Shown here: positions 52,256 through 61,241 of the stretch, one piece after another | Layout of the letters: each line of letters opens with the position of its first letter | Position numbering within the stretch: position 1 is the first letter of the stretch | Assembly: GCA_023453025.1 (NCBI GenBank) | Contig: JAEXUD010000060.1 | Span: forward strand, 34,153 to 98,152 | Direction: 5' to 3' | Source of the DNA: Bacillota bacterium | GTDB lineage: Bacteria > Bacillota > Clostridia > Tissierellales > Sedimentibacteraceae | DNA: 64,000 nt | Made by a program: the position numbers and the translations under genes | Notes under the pieces: model-generated | What the model saw: only the letters and a program-made list of their open reading frames with translations | Told to the model about the DNA's origin: nothing | Databases searched by the model: none

Positions 52256-53266
52256 ATGTTGTCAGAATATACGCAAAAAAGTAAAGAATATGGTGTTATG
52301 CCCAATATTATTGATGTGTGGGATGCAAGACACAGGATTTCCAAGATGGTTAATAAAACACCGCTGGTTTATTCTCATGAAATTTCAGAACAGTTTAACA
52401 GCAATATTTATTTGAAATTTGAAAATCTTCACGAAACCGGAGCATTTAAAATAAGAGGTGCTGCAAGTAAGATACTGAGCATGTCACCAGAACAGAAAAA
52501 ATACGGAGTATCCACGTATTCTACGGGAAACCATGGTATTGCTGTATCTTATGTAGCAAAAAAACTGAACATACCTGCATATGTATTTGTTTCTGAAAGG
52601 GTTCCGGATGCAAAGGTTGATTATCTTCGCCGCCTTGGTGCAAATGTTGTCATCAAGGGCAATTCACAGGATGAAGCCGGTTTAAACTGCCATGAAGCAG
52701 CCGAAAGGGAAGGATATACGGTTGTGGAGCCGTTTGACGATCCTTTTGTGATTTCGGGGCAGGGAACAATCGGATTGGAGATATTCGACGATTTACCTAC
52801 GGTAGACACGGTGATAATTCCATTGTCAGGAGGAGGGTTGCTCTCCGGGGTTGCAATGGCATTAAAATCAATTAATCCTGATATACGTGTGCTTGGTGTT
52901 TCTATGGAACAGGGAGCAGTGATGTACCATAGTCTAAGAGCCGGCGAGCCGCTGGAGCTGGATGAAGCTGATACCTTGGCAGACAGCTTGCTTGGAGGTA
53001 TCGGACTGGATAATAAATATACATTTTCAATGGTTAAAAAATATATGGACGAGGCTTATCTGATACCTGAAAACCATATCGCACAAGGAATGGCATATAT
53101 CCTTAAAAATCATAAAATGGCGGTTGAAGGAGCTTCAGCCATAGGTGTGGGAGCTATTTTGGGAAGACAGATAGAATCTCTCGGAAAAAATACGGCAATT
53201 GTAGTCAGCGGAAATAATGTTAACATAACATCGTTTTTACATGCTGTAAATAAGTACTTGAACTGA
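52256..53266 (+). CDS. Threonine-dehydratase-fold PLP enzyme, EutB (hydroxyectoine-utilisation)-like
   Basis: The 336-residue fold-type II PLP enzyme has the Schiff-base lysine K65 in ETGAFKIRGA, STGNHG, the phosphate-binding loop LSGGGLLSG and no C-terminal ACT domain. The phrases GNSQDEAG and ISGQGTIGLEIFDDLP resemble EutB, the dehydratase of hydroxyectoine breakdown, as I recall it; general serine/threonine dehydratase remains possible. With RidA immediately upstream it should convert a hydroxy amino acid to an enamine then a 2-oxo acid. It lies between ridA and a DoeA-like gene. Confidence 0.8.
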   Translation: MLSEYTQKSKEYGVMPNIIDVWDARHRISKMVNKTPLVYSHEISEQFNSNIYLKFENLHETGAFKIRGAASKILSMSPEQKKYGVSTYSTGNHGIAVSYVAKKLNIPAYVFVSERVPDAKVDYLRRLGANVVIKGNSQDEAGLNCHEAAEREGYTVVEPFDDPFVISGQGTIGLEIFDDLPTVDTVIIPLSGGGLLSGVAMALKSINPDIRVLGVSMEQGAVMYHSLRAGEPLELDEADTLADSLLGGIGLDNKYTFSMVKKYMDEAYLIPENHIAQGMAYILKNHKMAVEGASAIGVGAILGRQIESLGKNTAIVVSGNNVNITSFLHAVNKYLN

Positions 53267-53338
53267 ATCTGTTTATAGAATTCATATGATAATGTTTTAG
53301 TGATTTTCTTAAAATAAATGATAAAAGGAGGATTACAG

Positions 53339-54517
53339 GTGGACAAGGTATTATATTTTAGCTTGGAGGAATACAAGCAAAGGCTTGAAAACACAAAAAG
53401 AAGTATGGAGGAAAAAGGTATTGAGGTCCTGATAGTGACAGATCCTGCAAATATGAACTATCTTTCCGGATTTGACGGATGGTCGTTCTATGTGCATCAA
53501 TGCCTGATTGTCATAATTGATCAGGATGAGCCTATATGGGTTGGAAGAGGACAGGACGGCAATGCTGCAAGATTAACTTCGTGGTTGTCAGAAGAAAACA
53601 TCAGACCATACACAGATGATTATGTTCATTCTCTGATTAAACATCCTATGGACTTTGTGTCTGACATTTTAAAAGAAAAGGGATATGACAAAAAGGTTAT
53701 AGCTACAGAAATGGATGCTTATTATTTTTCTGCCAAATGCCAGGAAACTTTATTGAAAGATTTGCCTGATGCAAGATTTGTGGACGGAAACAACATTGTC
53801 AACTGGGTGAAGATAGTAAAATCTGACAGAGAAATCGAGTATATTAAAAAGGCATCTGTTATAGCGGAAAAAACAATGCAAGTTGCTTTTGAATCAATCA
53901 ATGTGGGTGTAAGACAAAACGAAGCAGCCGCAAATGTTTATCATGCACAGATTTATGGCACTGAAGAATACGGCGGTGATTATGCATCAATAGTTCCGCT
54001 GATGCCTGCAGGTGTGAGAACCTCAACTCCTCATTTAAGCTGGACGGACGAGCCGTATAAAGAGGGCGACACCGTATTGGTGGAAATCGCCGGAAATTAC
54101 AGAAGATATCACTGCCCGCTGTCAAGAACAATAATATTGGGAAATGCACCGCAAAGAGTTAAAGATCTGGCGGAAGTTGTTGTTGAAGGTATAAAAGCAA
54201 CACTGGATATTGTTAAGCCGGGTATTACATGTGAGGACATTGAGCGAACATGGGCTAAAAGTATAGCAAAGAGCGGTTTTATAAAGGATTCACGTGTCGG
54301 ATATTCATTTGGGCTTAACTACCCTCCGGATTGGGGTGAGCATACAGTAAGCTTAAGACCTGGTGATAAAACCATTCTTAAGCCAAATATGACTCTTCAT
54401 TTTATGCCTGGTATATGGCTTGATGATTGCGGAGTAGATATAAGCGAACCAATAAGGATAACAGAAACAGGAGTCGAATTATTGACGAATTATCCTAGAA
54501 AGCTATTGGTCAAATAG
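53339..54517 (+). CDS. DoeA-like M24-family ectoine hydrolase candidate
   Basis: GTG at 53339 is the start (AAAGGAGG 7-8 bases upstream; an ATG at 53318 overlaps the site). The 392-residue creatinase/aminopeptidase-fold protein closely recalls DoeA/EutD: DPANMNYLSGFDGWSFYVHQC, YGTEEYGGDYASIVPLMP, EIAGNYRRYHCPLSRT, LNYPPDWGEHTVSLRPGDKT, HFMPGIWLDDCGV and the final PRKLLVK. The usual M24 metal-ligand positions in that strand pair (D...SD) read E...PL here, as expected for the metal-free ectoine hydrolases that open the ectoine ring to N-acetyl-diaminobutyrate. A dipeptidase role is less likely. Confidence 0.82.
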   Translation: MDKVLYFSLEEYKQRLENTKRSMEEKGIEVLIVTDPANMNYLSGFDGWSFYVHQCLIVIIDQDEPIWVGRGQDGNAARLTSWLSEENIRPYTDDYVHSLIKHPMDFVSDILKEKGYDKKVIATEMDAYYFSAKCQETLLKDLPDARFVDGNNIVNWVKIVKSDREIEYIKKASVIAEKTMQVAFESINVGVRQNEAAANVYHAQIYGTEEYGGDYASIVPLMPAGVRTSTPHLSWTDEPYKEGDTVLVEIAGNYRRYHCPLSRTIILGNAPQRVKDLAEVVVEGIKATLDIVKPGITCEDIERTWAKSIAKSGFIKDSRVGYSFGLNYPPDWGEHTVSLRPGDKTILKPNMTLHFMPGIWLDDCGVDISEPIRITETGVELLTNYPRKLLVK

Positions 54518-54529
54518 CGCTATATGCAT

Positions 54530-54555
54530 CGTATCAAAGGGTCTCCTTTGATACG
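54530..54555 (+). other. Intra-operon hairpin before the TRAP genes
   Basis: Perfect 11-bp stem (54530-54540 with 54545-54555, loop GTCT) without a T run; probably mRNA processing or differential expression between enzyme and transporter genes. Confidence 0.6.
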
Positions 54556-54584
54556 TGCTAACTTTTATAGAAAGAGGAAAATTT

Positions 54585-55163
54585 ATGAATAAGTTTTTTA
54601 CAAAGACATTATCACGATTTGAAGAATTTGTTCTGAGCTACTCTGTTATTGCCATGGCTATACTATTGATAGTAGGTGTCTTTATGAGAAACGTTATGAA
54701 CAGCAGCTTGACATTTACTGAAGAAATCGCATCAGCTTTATTGATTTTGGTATCGTTTTTCGGTCTTGGCTATTGTGCAAGAAAAGGAAGACATATTACC
54801 ATGTCCATAGTGTTTGATATGGTAAGCAATAAATATAAGAAATTGTTTATGATTGTTATCTCCGTTGTTTCAGCTATAGCCACTGCTTATATAACATATC
54901 TGGCTGTAAAATATGTACTTAATGTTAAAGGTCTAGGCAGAGTAACCCCTGCTTTGCAGATCCCGATATACTTAATTTATTCGGTTGTTCCTATAGGCTT
55001 TTTGCTGGCAACTATAGAGTATATAAGGTCATTTATTTTAAATATAAGAGATAAAGATAATTTTTATCTGACAAGTGATATAAAAATTCCATTGAATGTA
55101 GAAGTGAAAACAGATCTGACAAATTTGATTGATAAACTGGAACAAGAAAAGGAGGAAATATAA
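54585..55163 (+). CDS. dctQ: TRAP transporter small membrane subunit (DctQ)
   Basis: Start 54585 (192 residues; AGAGGAA upstream). Four membrane helices, with RNVMNSSLTFTEEIASALLILVSFFGLGYCARKGRHITM typical of DctQ. The C-terminal tail is unusually long and acidic. The subunit joins the large permease 1 base downstream to import a substrate delivered by the binding protein. TeaB/UehB of ectoine importers belong to this family. Confidence 0.92.
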   Translation: MNKFFTKTLSRFEEFVLSYSVIAMAILLIVGVFMRNVMNSSLTFTEEIASALLILVSFFGLGYCARKGRHITMSIVFDMVSNKYKKLFMIVISVVSAIATAYITYLAVKYVLNVKGLGRVTPALQIPIYLIYSVVPIGFLLATIEYIRSFILNIRDKDNFYLTSDIKIPLNVEVKTDLTNLIDKLEQEKEEI

Positions 55164-55164
55164 T

Positions 55165-56430
55165 ATGTTATGGATGCTTATGCTGATTATGGCTGTATTG
55201 TTTATATTAAATTTCCCTATGTATATAGCAATGATAGTAGCGCCTTTAGCTGTTATTTTGACATATTTCCCAAACATTAACCCGCTTTTGGCTACTCAGC
55301 AGCTGATTGCCGGAGTTCAGCCCATAGTTTTACTATCTGTTCCGATGTTTATATTTGCTGCGGATATTATGTGTGCGGGGCAGACATCAAACAGGCTGTT
55401 GGATTTTGTTGATATATTTGTAGGACATATACATGGAGGCATGGCTATTACAACGGCAGCTACATGTACTCTTTTTGGAGCTATATCAGGCTCAACGCAG
55501 GCGACTGTGGTGGCAATCGGAAAGCCCATGAGGGCCAGATTGATGAGCGGCGGATATGAGGATGAAGATACAACCGCACTCGTAATCAGTTCTGCTATTA
55601 TCGCCCTGCTGATTCCTCCGAGCATATCCATGATTATGTACTGTGTGGTTACGGGGGCATCTGTCGGGGATCTCTTCAAAGCAGGAGTAATTCCCGGAAT
55701 AATAATACTTATTTTTTTCTCCATATACAATTACTTGAGAGCTAAAAAGAAAAATATTCCGATGAGAGAGAAAATTAGCTCGCATGAAAAGCTGATTGCA
55801 TTTAAGAAGTCTATAGGACCTTTGGGATTCCCTGTAATAATCTTTGCAGGTATATATTCAGGTATATTCAGTCCTACAGAAGCAGCTGCAATGGGAGTTT
55901 TATATGCGACTATATTAGAGGTGTTCCTGTTTAAATCAATAAAGTTTAAAGATTTTAAAAACATTGCTTTGTCAACAGCTGTTGTTACAACGGCAGTATT
56001 TATACTGGTTGCGGCAGGAAGCTTGTTTTCCTGGGCCATATCCTATGCAAGAATACCTCAGATGATAACTCAGGCAGTTCTCGGAGTGAATCCGTCTGCT
56101 GTAAAGATTTTAATAACAGTCACAATATTTTTCTATATTGCAGGTATGTTTGTGGACTCGATTGTAGCTATAGTAATACTGACCCCGATATTTTTCCCGT
56201 TGGCGGTACAGGCGGGAATACACCCTATACATCTTGGAGTTATTGTTACGCTGCAGGCTGCAATTGCATCTATAAGTCCGCCGTTCGGATGTAATATTTT
56301 CACAGCGTGTGCGATTTTTGACAGACCGTTCCTGATGGTAGTAAAAAGATTACCTGCTTACTTGATTATGCTGCTTATTATTTCAATGATTATTGTTTTT
56401 GTTCCTCAGGTATCTTTGATTTTAATATAG
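55165..56430 (+). CDS. dctM: TRAP transporter large permease subunit (DctM)
   Basis: Start 55165 (421 residues; AAAAGGAGG upstream). About 12 membrane helices with DctM signatures: LLSVPMFIFAADIMCAGQ, CTLFGAISGSTQATVVAIG, ALLIPPSISMIMYCVVTG, PTEAAAMGVLYA, and FVDSIVAIVILTPIFFPLA near the C-terminal half. It forms the Na+-driven channel of the TRAP importer. It is followed 18 bases later by the M20 gene, within the same operon. Confidence 0.95.
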   Translation: MLWMLMLIMAVLFILNFPMYIAMIVAPLAVILTYFPNINPLLATQQLIAGVQPIVLLSVPMFIFAADIMCAGQTSNRLLDFVDIFVGHIHGGMAITTAATCTLFGAISGSTQATVVAIGKPMRARLMSGGYEDEDTTALVISSAIIALLIPPSISMIMYCVVTGASVGDLFKAGVIPGIIILIFFSIYNYLRAKKKNIPMREKISSHEKLIAFKKSIGPLGFPVIIFAGIYSGIFSPTEAAAMGVLYATILEVFLFKSIKFKDFKNIALSTAVVTTAVFILVAAGSLFSWAISYARIPQMITQAVLGVNPSAVKILITVTIFFYIAGMFVDSIVAIVILTPIFFPLAVQAGIHPIHLGVIVTLQAAIASISPPFGCNIFTACAIFDRPFLMVVKRLPAYLIMLLIISMIIVFVPQVSLILI

Positions 56431-56448
56431 AAAGAAGAATAATAAACT

Positions 56449-57627
56449 ATGAATGATTTAAAAAAAGAAATTCATGAACTGGAAGAAGAACTGATAACCT
56501 TAAGAAGAGATTTTCACATGCATCCTGAATTGGGATATGAAGAATACAGAACCTCACAAATTGTATATGACTATCTGAATTCTCTTGGCTTAGAGGTGAA
56601 AAAGGTTGCAAATACGGGAGTGGTAGGTTTATTAAAAGGAACACAGACAGGTAAGACCGTAATGCTTAGAGCTGATATTGATGCATTGCCTCAAGATGAA
56701 GAAACAGGAATAGCATTTAAGTCTGTCAATAAGGGGGTCATGCACGCCTGCGGTCATGATGGGCATACGGCAATGCTTTTAATAGCAGCTAAAATTTTGT
56801 GCAAGTATAAGGAACGCATAAGGGGGAATGTAAAATTTGTGTTTCAACCAAATGAAGAGGAAGCCGGAGCATTGGATATGATTAATGAAGGTGTTTTGGA
56901 AAATCCAAAGGTTGACGCAGCATTTGGCATACATCTATGGACTCCTCTTAAGAGCGGAGTGATTGGATTGTCAGAGGGACCTGTTATGGCAGCATTAGAA
57001 GAATTTGAGCTTAAGGTATATGGAAGTTCAGGACATACCGGATCGCCGCACACGGCTATAGATCCGATAATTGCTTCGGCCAACATTGTTCAAACGATAC
57101 AATCCATACAAACAAGAGAAATTGATCCGTTATGCCCCATTGCAATAATGATAGGTAAAATAAATGGGGGCACCGGAAGAAACATAATTGCAAACAAGGT
57201 AGAAATCGGAGGTACAATAAGGTTTTTATTTAAAAATGAAGATGTTGAAAAGAAAGCATTACTAGAAAAATTTGAAAGGGTGATAAATGGCATATGTGAA
57301 GCAATGAATGTGAAGTATGATTTAAAGTTTATTCCAAGCAACCCATCGTTACAAAACAACGCAAAAATGGTTTCATATGTAAGAAATGCAGTGTTACAGA
57401 CATATGGAACTGATGACAACATCGCAGAATACAGATGTATGGCAGGAGAAGATTTTGCCGAATTTTCACAAAGAGTTCCAAGTGTGTTTTACTTTATCGG
57501 AAATGGTAATGAAGAGAAAGAAACCATGTATCCTCACCACCATCCAAGGTTTTCGCTGGATGAAGATACCTTGAAATATGGTGCGGAGATGCATGTAAGA
57601 ACAACACTAAATTATTTAAATAATTAA
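56449..57627 (+). CDS. M20-family amidohydrolase/deacetylase
   Basis: The 392-residue amidohydrolase has FHMHPELGYEEYRTS, LRADIDALPQDEETG, MHACGHDGHTAML, FQPNEEEAG (usual QPAEE), HTGSPHTAIDP and MAGEDFAEF, the two-metal site of IAA-amino-acid hydrolase/N-acetyl-amino-acid deacetylase types. In the context it could remove the acetyl group from N-acetyl-diaminobutyrate (a job done by the unrelated DoeB in proteobacteria). This is inference. The Asn replacing Ala in the metal motif may change specificity. Confidence 0.9.
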   Translation: MNDLKKEIHELEEELITLRRDFHMHPELGYEEYRTSQIVYDYLNSLGLEVKKVANTGVVGLLKGTQTGKTVMLRADIDALPQDEETGIAFKSVNKGVMHACGHDGHTAMLLIAAKILCKYKERIRGNVKFVFQPNEEEAGALDMINEGVLENPKVDAAFGIHLWTPLKSGVIGLSEGPVMAALEEFELKVYGSSGHTGSPHTAIDPIIASANIVQTIQSIQTREIDPLCPIAIMIGKINGGTGRNIIANKVEIGGTIRFLFKNEDVEKKALLEKFERVINGICEAMNVKYDLKFIPSNPSLQNNAKMVSYVRNAVLQTYGTDDNIAEYRCMAGEDFAEFSQRVPSVFYFIGNGNEEKETMYPHHHPRFSLDEDTLKYGAEMHVRTTLNYLNN

Positions 57628-57649
57628 TTATATGAGGAGGATTTGTAAG

Positions 57650-58699
57650 ATGAAAAAGACTATATTATTAGCAGTATCTGTATTATTAGTAATGGCATTA
57701 TTTGTAGGTTGCGGCGGACAAACAACTGCACCGGCTCCAAGTGAAGAGGAAACTTATAATTGGAGATTTGCTCACGAGGAAAACAACGGAAGTATACAGG
57801 ACCTATATGTAAAAGAGTTTGCAAGAATACTCAACGAAAAATCAGGCGGGAGAATTAATATTGACATATACCCGGTAGGTCAAATCGGGGATGCGACTCA
57901 GCAATGTGAACTGCTGCAAAATGGAGGATTGGAATTTGCCATGGTATCTCCCGGAAATACAGGAACAATCGTGCCTGAAAATCAATTATTCTCCTTACAT
58001 TTCTTATTCTCAGAGAATATGGAAAAAAACAAGGAAATTTTTAAAACAAGCAAAGCTTTAAATGAAGATTTGTCATCTATTTATTTAGACAAGAACATTA
58101 AAGTTTTGGCATATTGGACAGAAGGAACAATGGAATGGACAACAACTAAATCTGTAAATACCCCGGAACAGTGGAAAGGCCTTAAGATGAGAACAATGCC
58201 TTCTCCTATGATAGTGGCATCATATGAAGCTTATGGTGCAAATCCTACCCCAATGCCATATATGGAAGTGTACAGCGGACTTCAGCTCAATATGATAGAA
58301 GGACAAGAAAATCCAATATCTGCTATTGAAGAGATGAAATTCTATGAAGTTCAAAATTATTTAACGCTTGCATCTTCAAGTCTTTATGTAACAACTACTG
58401 CTGTAAATCCTGAATTCTTTGAAAGCCTGCCGGCTGATATTCAACAAATGATTTTAGAAACGGTAGAAGAAACAAGAGATTATTCATTCAAAGTTCAGGA
58501 AGACTTAAACAGTGCTGCACTGGATAAAATCAAATCAGCGAGTGATATAGAAATTGTCACTTTAACTGAAAGTGAAAGAGAAATGTTTAAGGAAGCAAGC
58601 AAGGCAGCTTATGATGTATATGTTAATACTGTGGGAAAAGATGGAGAGGCTATACTTAACAAGCTTATGGAAGAAGTAGCAGCTGTGGAAAACAAATAA
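57650..58699 (+). CDS. dctP: TRAP transporter solute-binding lipoprotein (DctP)
   Basis: Start 57650 (349 residues; GAGGAGG upstream). A lipoprotein signal (LLVMALFVGCGGQ, lipidated Cys) is followed by a DctP domain: WRFAHEENNGSIQDLYVKEFARILNEKSGGRINIDIYPVGQIGDATQQCELLQNGGLEFA, and GLKMRTMPSPMIVASYEAYGANPTPMPYMEVYSGLQLNMIEGQENP, with the Arg that binds the substrate carboxylate. It is the last gene of the transporter operon. The substrate is inferred from neighbours to be ectoine-like. Confidence 0.93.
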   Translation: MKKTILLAVSVLLVMALFVGCGGQTTAPAPSEEETYNWRFAHEENNGSIQDLYVKEFARILNEKSGGRINIDIYPVGQIGDATQQCELLQNGGLEFAMVSPGNTGTIVPENQLFSLHFLFSENMEKNKEIFKTSKALNEDLSSIYLDKNIKVLAYWTEGTMEWTTTKSVNTPEQWKGLKMRTMPSPMIVASYEAYGANPTPMPYMEVYSGLQLNMIEGQENPISAIEEMKFYEVQNYLTLASSSLYVTTTAVNPEFFESLPADIQQMILETVEETRDYSFKVQEDLNSAALDKIKSASDIEIVTLTESEREMFKEASKAAYDVYVNTVGKDGEAILNKLMEEVAAVENK

Positions 58700-58711
58700 T
58701 TTATTAATTTA

Positions 58712-58780
58712 AAGGGGCTTTTGCATTAAGCATATTAGTGTCCTCCTGAGCGCCAGCGCAGGATAATGCAACAGCCTCTT
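58712..58780 (+). terminator. Terminator-like palindromic repeat after dctP
   Basis: AAGGGGCT..GCATTA near 58712 pairs with TAATGC..AGCCTCTT ending at 58780; an inner GCGC-type hairpin lies between. The start resembles the element at 15112. No long T run follows. Confidence 0.65.
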
Positions 58781-59007
58781 ATGCCAAATGCAGGTGTTTA
58801 AAACTAAGATATACAGACCTATGTCAGGATTTGACGGCAGTGCTGAAGTACACATAAGGTGGTTTCAATAAATATTGGATTATTAAACAAAATTTTTTAT
58901 TTGTGGAATTTTATTGAAAAACTTAATAAATTCATTGTCTAAAACAAAATATAATGATATATTATATGATATAATATTCTATTATATAGAAAAATGGAGG
59001 AGTTAAA

Positions 59008-59817
59008 TTGTTAGAGAATAAAACTAAGGTTTATGAACCTAAACATCCGGTACAAACCCTTGAAAAGGCTTTAGAAATAATTGAATTTATGAATAAGTAC
59101 GGAGGCACGGGGATGGGTATAAGTGAGATTGATTCCCATCTTGAGCTTGGAAAAAGCACAGTTCACAGAATACTTGACACTTTGATGGCATATAATTATG
59201 TCGAAAAATGCGAAGACAGTTCAAAATATATATTAGGGTGGAAATTTTTTGAGATAGGTAATAACATTCCTATTCAAAGAAATCTGACAAACTTAAATTT
59301 GGAAACATTAAGAAAGCTGTGCCAGAAATATGAAGAAACAGTTAATTTCGGTGTAAGAGTGGACGGATATGTTACGATTATCTTCAGAGCTGATCCGAGA
59401 TCTACCTTAGTGGCTAATGTACCTATAGGAACAAGAGAGCCGTTGTATGCAACCGCATTGGGGAAATCAATTTTAGCAGGACTGGATACAGAAGAAATAT
59501 CAAAAATTTTTGCTAATATACAATTTGAGAAGTTTACCCCTAAAACAGTATCTTCAATAAATGATTTAATAGAGCAAACGGATAAAATCAGGGAATTGGG
59601 ATATAGCATCGACGACGAAGAATACTATCCGGGATTATCTTGTATAGCTATGCCTGTTAAAAACTATAAAAATGAGATTGTTGCAGCTGTAAGTGTAAGT
59701 GGTCCAAGCACAAGGCTGAACTTTACAAAGATAATGGATATTAAAAAAGATTTAGAACTTGCTACTAATGAGCTGTCATATTATTTAGGATATAGCAAAG
59801 ATAGCGGCGCAGAATAA
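59008..59817 (+). CDS. IclR-family transcriptional regulator
   Basis: TTG start (GGAGG upstream); 269 residues. Winged helix (VQTLEKALEIIEFMNKYGGTGMGISEIDSHLELGKSTVHRILDTLMAYNYVEK) and IclR effector domain (NFGVRVDGYVTIIFRADPRS, PLYATALGKSILAG, DDEEYYPGLSCIAMPV). IclR proteins control aromatic and amino-acid degradation genes. It lies between the two operons of the cluster and probably controls both. In proteobacteria, ectoine genes are controlled by a MocR-type EnuR instead, so this would be a different regulator. Confidence 0.92.
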   Translation: MLENKTKVYEPKHPVQTLEKALEIIEFMNKYGGTGMGISEIDSHLELGKSTVHRILDTLMAYNYVEKCEDSSKYILGWKFFEIGNNIPIQRNLTNLNLETLRKLCQKYEETVNFGVRVDGYVTIIFRADPRSTLVANVPIGTREPLYATALGKSILAGLDTEEISKIFANIQFEKFTPKTVSSINDLIEQTDKIRELGYSIDDEEYYPGLSCIAMPVKNYKNEIVAAVSVSGPSTRLNFTKIMDIKKDLELATNELSYYLGYSKDSGAE

Positions 59818-60025
59818 ATCGCAATAAGAATTAAAGAAATACGGTAATTATTTTATTATAGCTGTAGCAATAAATGAAAAGAATATCTAATATATAGAAA
59901 ATATTAATGGCGTTTTAAACGATTCAATTCTGCCTAAACAATATAATTGCGTATATTTGAACCAATATATGCGTACAGATCTCCTGTATCCTATAATACA
60001 ATGCGTAGTAAATAATAGAAACTAA

Positions 60026-60076
60026 TTCTAAATAATGAAAAAATGTATTGCATTTTAGAATTTATTGTTATATACT
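60026..60076 (+). promoter_or_regulatory. Promoter and operator candidate for the U32-panB operon
   Basis: TTGCAT (60048-60053), 17 bp, TATACT (60071-60076). TTCTAAA at 60026-60032 lies before the -35 and its inverse TTTAGAA at 60054-60060 within the spacer. The rest of 59818-60025 holds no gene. Confidence 0.6.
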
Positions 60077-60122
60077 TGAATAAGAAGATCATAAAACATT
60101 ATAGAAGGGAGAAATAATAAAA

Positions 60123-61061
60123 ATGACAATGAGAGATATTGAAAAATTCATTACTGAAAAAACTAATTTTCCGCTGAAGGACAGATATGACTTACCATCA
60201 TCTAAGGTAACCTTTGAGGGTGGTGCTCATTACAGAATGGAAGTTGCAGGTATTGAATGTGTCGAGAATTTTGAAACCTTAATCAAAGAGTCTGAAAGAA
60301 AAAACATGACAATTCACAGAATTATAGGTACAGTGGGAGGTTCGGCACTGCTTGAAACAGAAGAATTAAAACACTATGCTAAAATAGGTGCGGAAAATAA
60401 GATAGAAGTTATAATAAACCCTGTTCCTTCCAGAGGCTGGGATTTAGGAAGGCAATATACAACTGCGGAAGGCTATGTATCCGGCATGAGAATAAGAGGA
60501 CAAGACAATCTGTATATGTGGCTGAAGGAGTTCGACAGATGCCTTGAAGCCGGAATAAGAGGATTTATGATTTGTGATGAAGGGTTGTTGTCACTTGTGA
60601 GTAAAATGAGAGAAGACGGTACTATACCTAAGGATGTTAAGTTTAAGGTATCTGTATTTGCGGGACATGCTAATGCATTGGGAGCAAAATTGCTCTCTGA
60701 CTTAGGTGCTGACAGCTTTAATCCTGTGGCTGATTTGCCGTTACCGATGCTTGCCTCAATCAGAAGCAGTGTAAATATGCCATTAGATGTTTATATGAGT
60801 ATAGTTGATTCAATGGGAGGACATCAAAGAAATATTCAGGCAGATGAAATTGCCAGAATATGCGGACCTGTATACTTTAAATTTGAACCTGGCAAGAATG
60901 AATGTGACTTATATAATTCATGGAAGGATATTAAAAAGCTTAATGAATTAATTAAGTATAAAGTAAGCTATGCTTGTATAGCAAAAGAATGGTGCGACAG
61001 AAGTCCTTACAACCTTGTATTTAATGACTATAAAGACGACTTATCCATTCCGAGACCTTAA
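60123..61061 (+). CDS. U32-peptidase-like TIM-barrel protein
   Basis: The 312-residue protein is probably a TIM barrel: VIINPVPSRGWDLGRQYTTAEG, GLRIRGQ-like MRIRGQDNLYMWLKEFDRCLEAGIRGFMICDEG, FKVSVFAGHANALGAKLLSDLGADSFNPVADLPLPMLASIRS. This resembles the U32-peptidase-like group that lacks known protease activity. PSRGWD and CDEG may bind a phosphate- or carboxylate-bearing substrate. It is co-transcribed with a PanB paralogue 180 bp away (a possible hairpin at 61093-61141 lies between). Function unknown. Confidence 0.7.
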   Translation: MTMRDIEKFITEKTNFPLKDRYDLPSSKVTFEGGAHYRMEVAGIECVENFETLIKESERKNMTIHRIIGTVGGSALLETEELKHYAKIGAENKIEVIINPVPSRGWDLGRQYTTAEGYVSGMRIRGQDNLYMWLKEFDRCLEAGIRGFMICDEGLLSLVSKMREDGTIPKDVKFKVSVFAGHANALGAKLLSDLGADSFNPVADLPLPMLASIRSSVNMPLDVYMSIVDSMGGHQRNIQADEIARICGPVYFKFEPGKNECDLYNSWKDIKKLNELIKYKVSYACIAKEWCDRSPYNLVFNDYKDDLSIPRP

Positions 61062-61241
61062 GCTGTAATTTAACACAACTTTCAAGAATTCACCCGCGTC
61101 TAAATTACATTGTTCACTATAATGAAAATGTAGGTAGCGGGATGAATAGGAAAATATTGCATTGACCTATGCAATATGAAATTATATAATAAATTCAGTC
61201 GACATAGATGATTGTATAGTTAATATTAAAGGAGTGATAAA

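Noticed and set aside
53339..54517. Xaa-Pro dipeptidase (PepQ)
   Set aside because: Fold is the same, but metal ligand positions and whole-length phrases fit DoeA/EutD better, and neighbours fit ectoine use.
61093..61141. Riboswitch between the U32-like gene and panB
   Set aside because: A CCCGC/GCGGG hairpin with inner TACATT/AATGTA is present, but no known riboswitch pattern was recognised, so it is noted only as a possible intra-operon hairpin.
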